Origin: Planctomycetota bacterium
Lineage (GTDB): Bacteria; Planctomycetota; Planctomycetia; Pirellulales; Thermoguttaceae
Direction: 5' to 3'
NCBI GenBank assembly: GCA_023397045.1
Contig: JAEWUR010000172.1
Coordinates: forward strand, 1-8,088
Length of the DNA: 8,088 bases
A program made the position numbers and the translations under genes. The notes beneath the pieces are model-generated. The model searched no databases. It was given only the letters and a program-made list of their open reading frames with translations, and was not told the DNA's origin. This document shows, one piece after another, positions 5,619 through 8,088 of the stretch (position 1 is the stretch's first letter; every line of letters begins with the position of its first letter).

Positions 5619-6665
5619 TGCCTTCTCGGCCGTGACCTGCTGCTCGCCGCCCGGCTTTCGTTCGATCCAACCGATCGACCCCAATCGATCCTCGACCGGT
5701 GAACCGCTCAGCCATGCCTTCGCGGCCGAGTCGCCCTTCAGGTAGGCATCCCAATAGACGGCCGTCGATTCCGCGATCTTCCGCTGATACATGCCGTCGT
5801 TCGCCCCGTTGGCCGCCCGAAGATGGCCCGCATAGCTCATGTGGTCCGCGCCCTTGAGCGTAATCAAATACTGATCGACGCCCGATGCATGATCGAACGG
5901 CAATCGCCGCTGCGGCGCTTGCGTGGTCCCGACGATGCTGTTGTCCGCCGTGCCCGTAATGTAAAGGCACGGTCGCAGAATGTCGCCGTAGGCCAGATCC
6001 AACGGGACCTGCCCCAGCGGAACCGGTGGACTGATCGCCACGACCGCCTTGATGCGAGGCTCGTCAAATGCAAGATTGCCCGGCAACACCTGCCCCGCCA
6101 ACGCCAGCACCGTCTGCGCGCCGAAATCGTGCCCCGCCACGCCGATTCGCGTCATATCGCATCGATCGGCCGGCCTGATGCCCTCTTTCTGCATCGAATC
6201 GAGCCGATCGATCACGAAAATCAAATCCATCGGCCGATTGCGAATGTTTTGCGGCGCATAGAACGCCTTCTGCAATTCCTTGCGCGGCCGAAGGCTGCCT
6301 TCCTGCACCTCTTTGTCGCTGCCAATGTGCTGAACGTGTACCGACACATAGCCGCAACGCGCCCAGTGCCGCCCGAGATACGCGCAATCGTCGCGCGAGC
6401 GACCCAGACCCGTCGAAAAAATAACGACCGGGAATCGCGACGCCTCGTGCTCGGCGTCTCCGCCCGTCGGATAGTAGATCCGCACCGGCACTTGTCGGCC
6501 GCGCGCCGAATCGAACCAAAAATAGTCGATCGCCGATACCGAATAGGGCGACGTCGAACCAAACGCCCGAAATGGGTAAGAATCGGAACCGGCGCTCTCC
6601 CCAAAGGCGCAAGCCGCCGACGCCATCAGAAACAGGACGTACAAGAAGGCAAATCGTCGTGGCAT
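5595..6665 (-). CDS. Secreted alpha/beta hydrolase with Asp at nucleophile site
   Basis: A 356-residue hydrolase of the dienelactone or platelet-activating-factor acetylhydrolase-like type, probably exported. Residues 1-21 form a signal peptide: MPRRFAFLYVLFLM core, then small residues ending ACAFG. The beta-strand VVIFSTGLG (80-88) supplies the usual oxyanion region. The elbow reads GVAGHDFGAQ, placing Asp (D180) where most relatives have Ser. Probable acid and base are D241 (ITGTADNS) and H275 (KGADHMSY). An Asp nucleophile is normal in epoxide hydrolases and haloalkane dehalogenases, but the rest of this protein does not look like those. The ATG at 6665 is preferred over a GTG at 6680 because GGAGA lies five bases upstream and the signal peptide begins there. 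The gene is convergent with the GAP1-like gene and divergent from the SMP-30 gene. The substrate is unknown. Confidence 0.88.
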   Translation of the reverse strand: MPRRFAFLYVLFLMASAACAFGESAGSDSYPFRAFGSTSPYSVSAIDYFWFDSARGRQVPVRIYYPTGGDAEHEASRFPVVIFSTGLGRSRDDCAYLGRHWARCGYVSVHVQHIGSDKEVQEGSLRPRKELQKAFYAPQNIRNRPMDLIFVIDRLDSMQKEGIRPADRCDMTRIGVAGHDFGAQTVLALAGQVLPGNLAFDEPRIKAVVAISPPVPLGQVPLDLAYGDILRPCLYITGTADNSIVGTTQAPQRRLPFDHASGVDQYLITLKGADHMSYAGHLRAANGANDGMYQRKIAESTAVYWDAYLKGDSAAKAWLSGSPVEDRLGSIGWIERKPGGEQQVTAEKASERLVEK

Positions 6666-6844
6666 GACCGTCTCCAGCACTCATTTCGGCAGCCTAAGGC
6701 GACCGGATTGCGGAAATTTACGCGGAGACTCCGGCAATGCGACCCATGACGCCGTTGATATCCGAACCGTCGGAACAGCTTGCCCAACCGGACGAAAAAG
6801 ACCCCTCCGCACGATCGACAAACTCCACGATCCGGATTCCCCGA

Positions 6845-6873
6845 TTGCCAGACCCGCCGCGTTCCGCTATCCT
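6845..6873 (+). promoter_or_regulatory. Sigma70-type promoter for the SMP-30/rlmN unit
   Basis: TTGCCA (6845-6850; five of six to consensus) and TATCCT (6868-6873; four of six) are separated by exactly 17 bases. Transcription would start near 6880, only about four bases before the ATG at 6884, so the messenger may be leaderless or nearly so. There is no ribosome site before that ATG, which agrees. Confidence 0.5.
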
Positions 6874-6883
6874 TCATGCGACC

Positions 6884-7729
6884 ATGACGCTCAACGATAT
6901 TCTCACGCCCGACGCGCAGCCCGAAACGCTCGGCCAAGGCTACGGATTCACCGAAGGCCCGGCCGCCGAACGCCACGGCGTCGTCTACTTCTCCGATGGA
7001 AAAAACAACTCCATCTATCGCTGGGAGTACGGCCGGCCGGTCGAACGGTTCGCCGACGACAGCGTCGACGCGATCGGCATGATGTTCAACTCGCGCGGCG
7101 CCCTGTACGTCTGCGAAGGCGCCGCCTACCGCATCGTGGCCTACGACGTCCACACGAAAAATAAACGCGTCCTCTGCGACCAAATCGACGGACAACACTT
7201 CAACGAACCGAACGATCTGGCCGTCGATTTCCACAACGGCTTCTACTTCTCCGATCCCAACTATCAGCACCACGGCCAGCCCACCGTCATGAAGCAGGAC
7301 GTCTACTACTGCTCGGCCGAACGCCGCGTTACGCGCGTCTCCACCGTCTGCTTCAAACCGAACGGCGTGCTCCTGTCCGCCGACGACCGAACGCTCTACG
7401 TCGCCGACGCCCGAGGCCAGCGAATCTATCGCTACGATGTTCACGGCCCCGGCCAGTTGAGCAACGAACGCATCTGGATCGATCGCCTCGAAGCCAATCC
7501 CGACGGCCTAACGCTCGACGAACACGACAATCTCTATGTCGGTTGCGGAAAGGCCGGACTCAAAATCTTTCAACGCACCGGCGCCTTCCTCGGCCGGATC
7601 GACCTCCACGCCGCCAACTGCTGCTTCGGCGGACCCGACTTCCGAACCCTGTGCATCGCCTCGGCCGACAAGTTCATCGGCATCCCCACCCAAGTAACCG
7701 GACTAAAGCCCTTGGCCCTCCGCGTATGA
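6884..7729 (+). CDS. SMP-30/gluconolactonase-like beta-propeller hydrolase
   Basis: A 281-residue six-bladed beta-propeller of the SMP-30/gluconolactonase/LRE family, metal-dependent lactonases and related hydrolases. Expected ligand motifs are present: E24 in GFTEGP, N110 in NEPNDLAV (substrate-side Asn), N160 in KPNGV and D187 in NPDGLTL. Blades repeat a pattern of short strands ending in YFSD, LYVCE and LYVAD. There is no signal peptide, so it is cytoplasmic. The frame is open upstream to 6737, but the extra 49 residues are Pro/Arg/Ser-rich without family similarity, and a promoter lies within them, so the ATG at 6884 is chosen. Its stop overlaps the rlmN start by ATGA, so the two are co-transcribed and probably coupled, though their roles look unrelated. 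The natural lactone substrate is unknown. Confidence 0.9.
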   Translation: MTLNDILTPDAQPETLGQGYGFTEGPAAERHGVVYFSDGKNNSIYRWEYGRPVERFADDSVDAIGMMFNSRGALYVCEGAAYRIVAYDVHTKNKRVLCDQIDGQHFNEPNDLAVDFHNGFYFSDPNYQHHGQPTVMKQDVYYCSAERRVTRVSTVCFKPNGVLLSADDRTLYVADARGQRIYRYDVHGPGQLSNERIWIDRLEANPDGLTLDEHDNLYVGCGKAGLKIFQRTGAFLGRIDLHAANCCFGGPDFRTLCIASADKFIGIPTQVTGLKPLALRV

Positions 7730-8088
7730 CGCCGCTCCTCGAACATCCTGCCGCATGGCTCCGCGACTGGTTCGTCCAGCACGACCTGCCCGGCTATCGC
7801 GCCGGCCAAGTCCACAAATGGCTCTTCCAAAAACGGGCCGCCTCGTTCGACGTCATGACCGACCTGCCCGCCGACCTGCGCACGCAGCTTGCCGATGAAC
7901 TCCAACTCTGGACCACGCGCGTCGCCAAACACCACGCGGCCGCCGACGGATCCGAAAAACTCCTGCTCGAACTGCACGACGGCCAACGCATCGAATGCGT
8001 CCTGCTCCGCGACGACAAACAACACTGCACCGCCTGCATCAGCACGCAAGTCGGCTGTGCGATGGGCTGCGTGTTCTGCGCCACGGGC
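7726..8088 (+). CDS. rlmN: 23S rRNA/tRNA adenine-C2 methyltransferase RlmN, 3' end outside window
   Basis: The N-terminal 121 residues of a radical-SAM methylase that modifies A2503 of 23S rRNA and A37 of some tRNAs. The frame is open from the ATG at 7726 to the window end. The N-terminal helical domain includes LRDWFVQHDLPGYRAGQV and VHKWLFQKRAASFDVMTDLP, both typical. The radical-SAM cluster motif CAMGCVFC gives C111, C115 and C118, within the family signature CISTQVGCAMGCVFCATG. C104, seven residues before the cluster, matches the conserved E. coli Cys118. Cfr is a close relative, but the short N-terminal region and housekeeping setting favour RlmN. The start overlaps the previous stop (ATGA), so translation is likely coupled to the SMP-30 gene. 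No frameshift is seen in the visible part. Confidence 0.93.
   Translation, partial: MTPLLEHPAAWLRDWFVQHDLPGYRAGQVHKWLFQKRAASFDVMTDLPADLRTQLADELQLWTTRVAKHHAAADGSEKLLLELHDGQRIECVLLRDDKQHCTACISTQVGCAMGCVFCATG

Noticed and set aside
5823..6749. 308-residue plus-strand frame opposite the hydrolase
   Set aside because: Arg/His-rich antisense shadow; the minus strand has a signal peptide and catalytic motifs.
6737..6883. N-terminal extension of the SMP-30 protein
   Set aside because: Low-complexity Pro/Ser/Arg residues outside the fold, with a better promoter lying inside the segment.

Overview
The window looks like a chromosomal stretch from a GC-rich bacterium, most likely a planctomycete (Pirellulales-like). 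This is an inference. It rests on the ISAs1-type transposase, a small Lys/Ala-rich protein of a type I associate with planctomycetes, a DUF486-type membrane protein, sparse Shine-Dalgarno sites and strongly C-ending codons. No rRNA or other marker is present to fix the taxon.

Layout. Positions 3-1052 hold the 3' part of an ISAs1-family transposase entering from outside the window, with a probable right inverted end just after its stop (1053-1067). Next come a common-type palindromic repeat (1074-1107) and an unusual 106-base fold-back element (1180-1285). Positions 1336-2511 encode a PepT-like M20 zinc peptidase. A perfect TATAAT box then leads into a two-gene unit: a small basic protein (2583-2882) and a four-helix DUF486 membrane protein (2895-3245). 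The convergent gap 3246-3511 carries a 43-base tandem duplication and a hairpin. cutA lies on the minus strand (3512-3847). Divergently from it, a two-gene unit with ATGA overlap encodes a 92-residue coiled-coil protein and a 435-residue protein (4036-5618) that resembles GTPase-associated (GAP1-N2-like) conflict proteins. A secreted alpha/beta hydrolase on the minus strand (5595-6665) overlaps it tail to tail by 24 bases. Finally an SMP-30/gluconolactonase-type gene (6884-7729) overlaps, again by ATGA, the start of rlmN, which runs off the window.

How the genes work together. Most of this is housekeeping or peripheral metabolism in short, unrelated transcription units: peptide turnover (M20), metal tolerance (CutA), sugar-lactone or related hydrolysis (SMP-30) and RNA methylation (RlmN). 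The best candidate for an undescribed system is the 4036-5618 pair: its two genes are tightly coupled, its large protein shows a recognisable but poorly understood domain pattern, and no GTPase is visible next to it. The best non-coding candidate is the 1180-1285 fold-back element.

Composition. In the lines I counted by hand, the plus strand is C-rich over G even inside minus-strand genes, whereas the transposase is balanced. This fits a recently arrived insertion sequence in a chromosome with a replication-linked strand skew.
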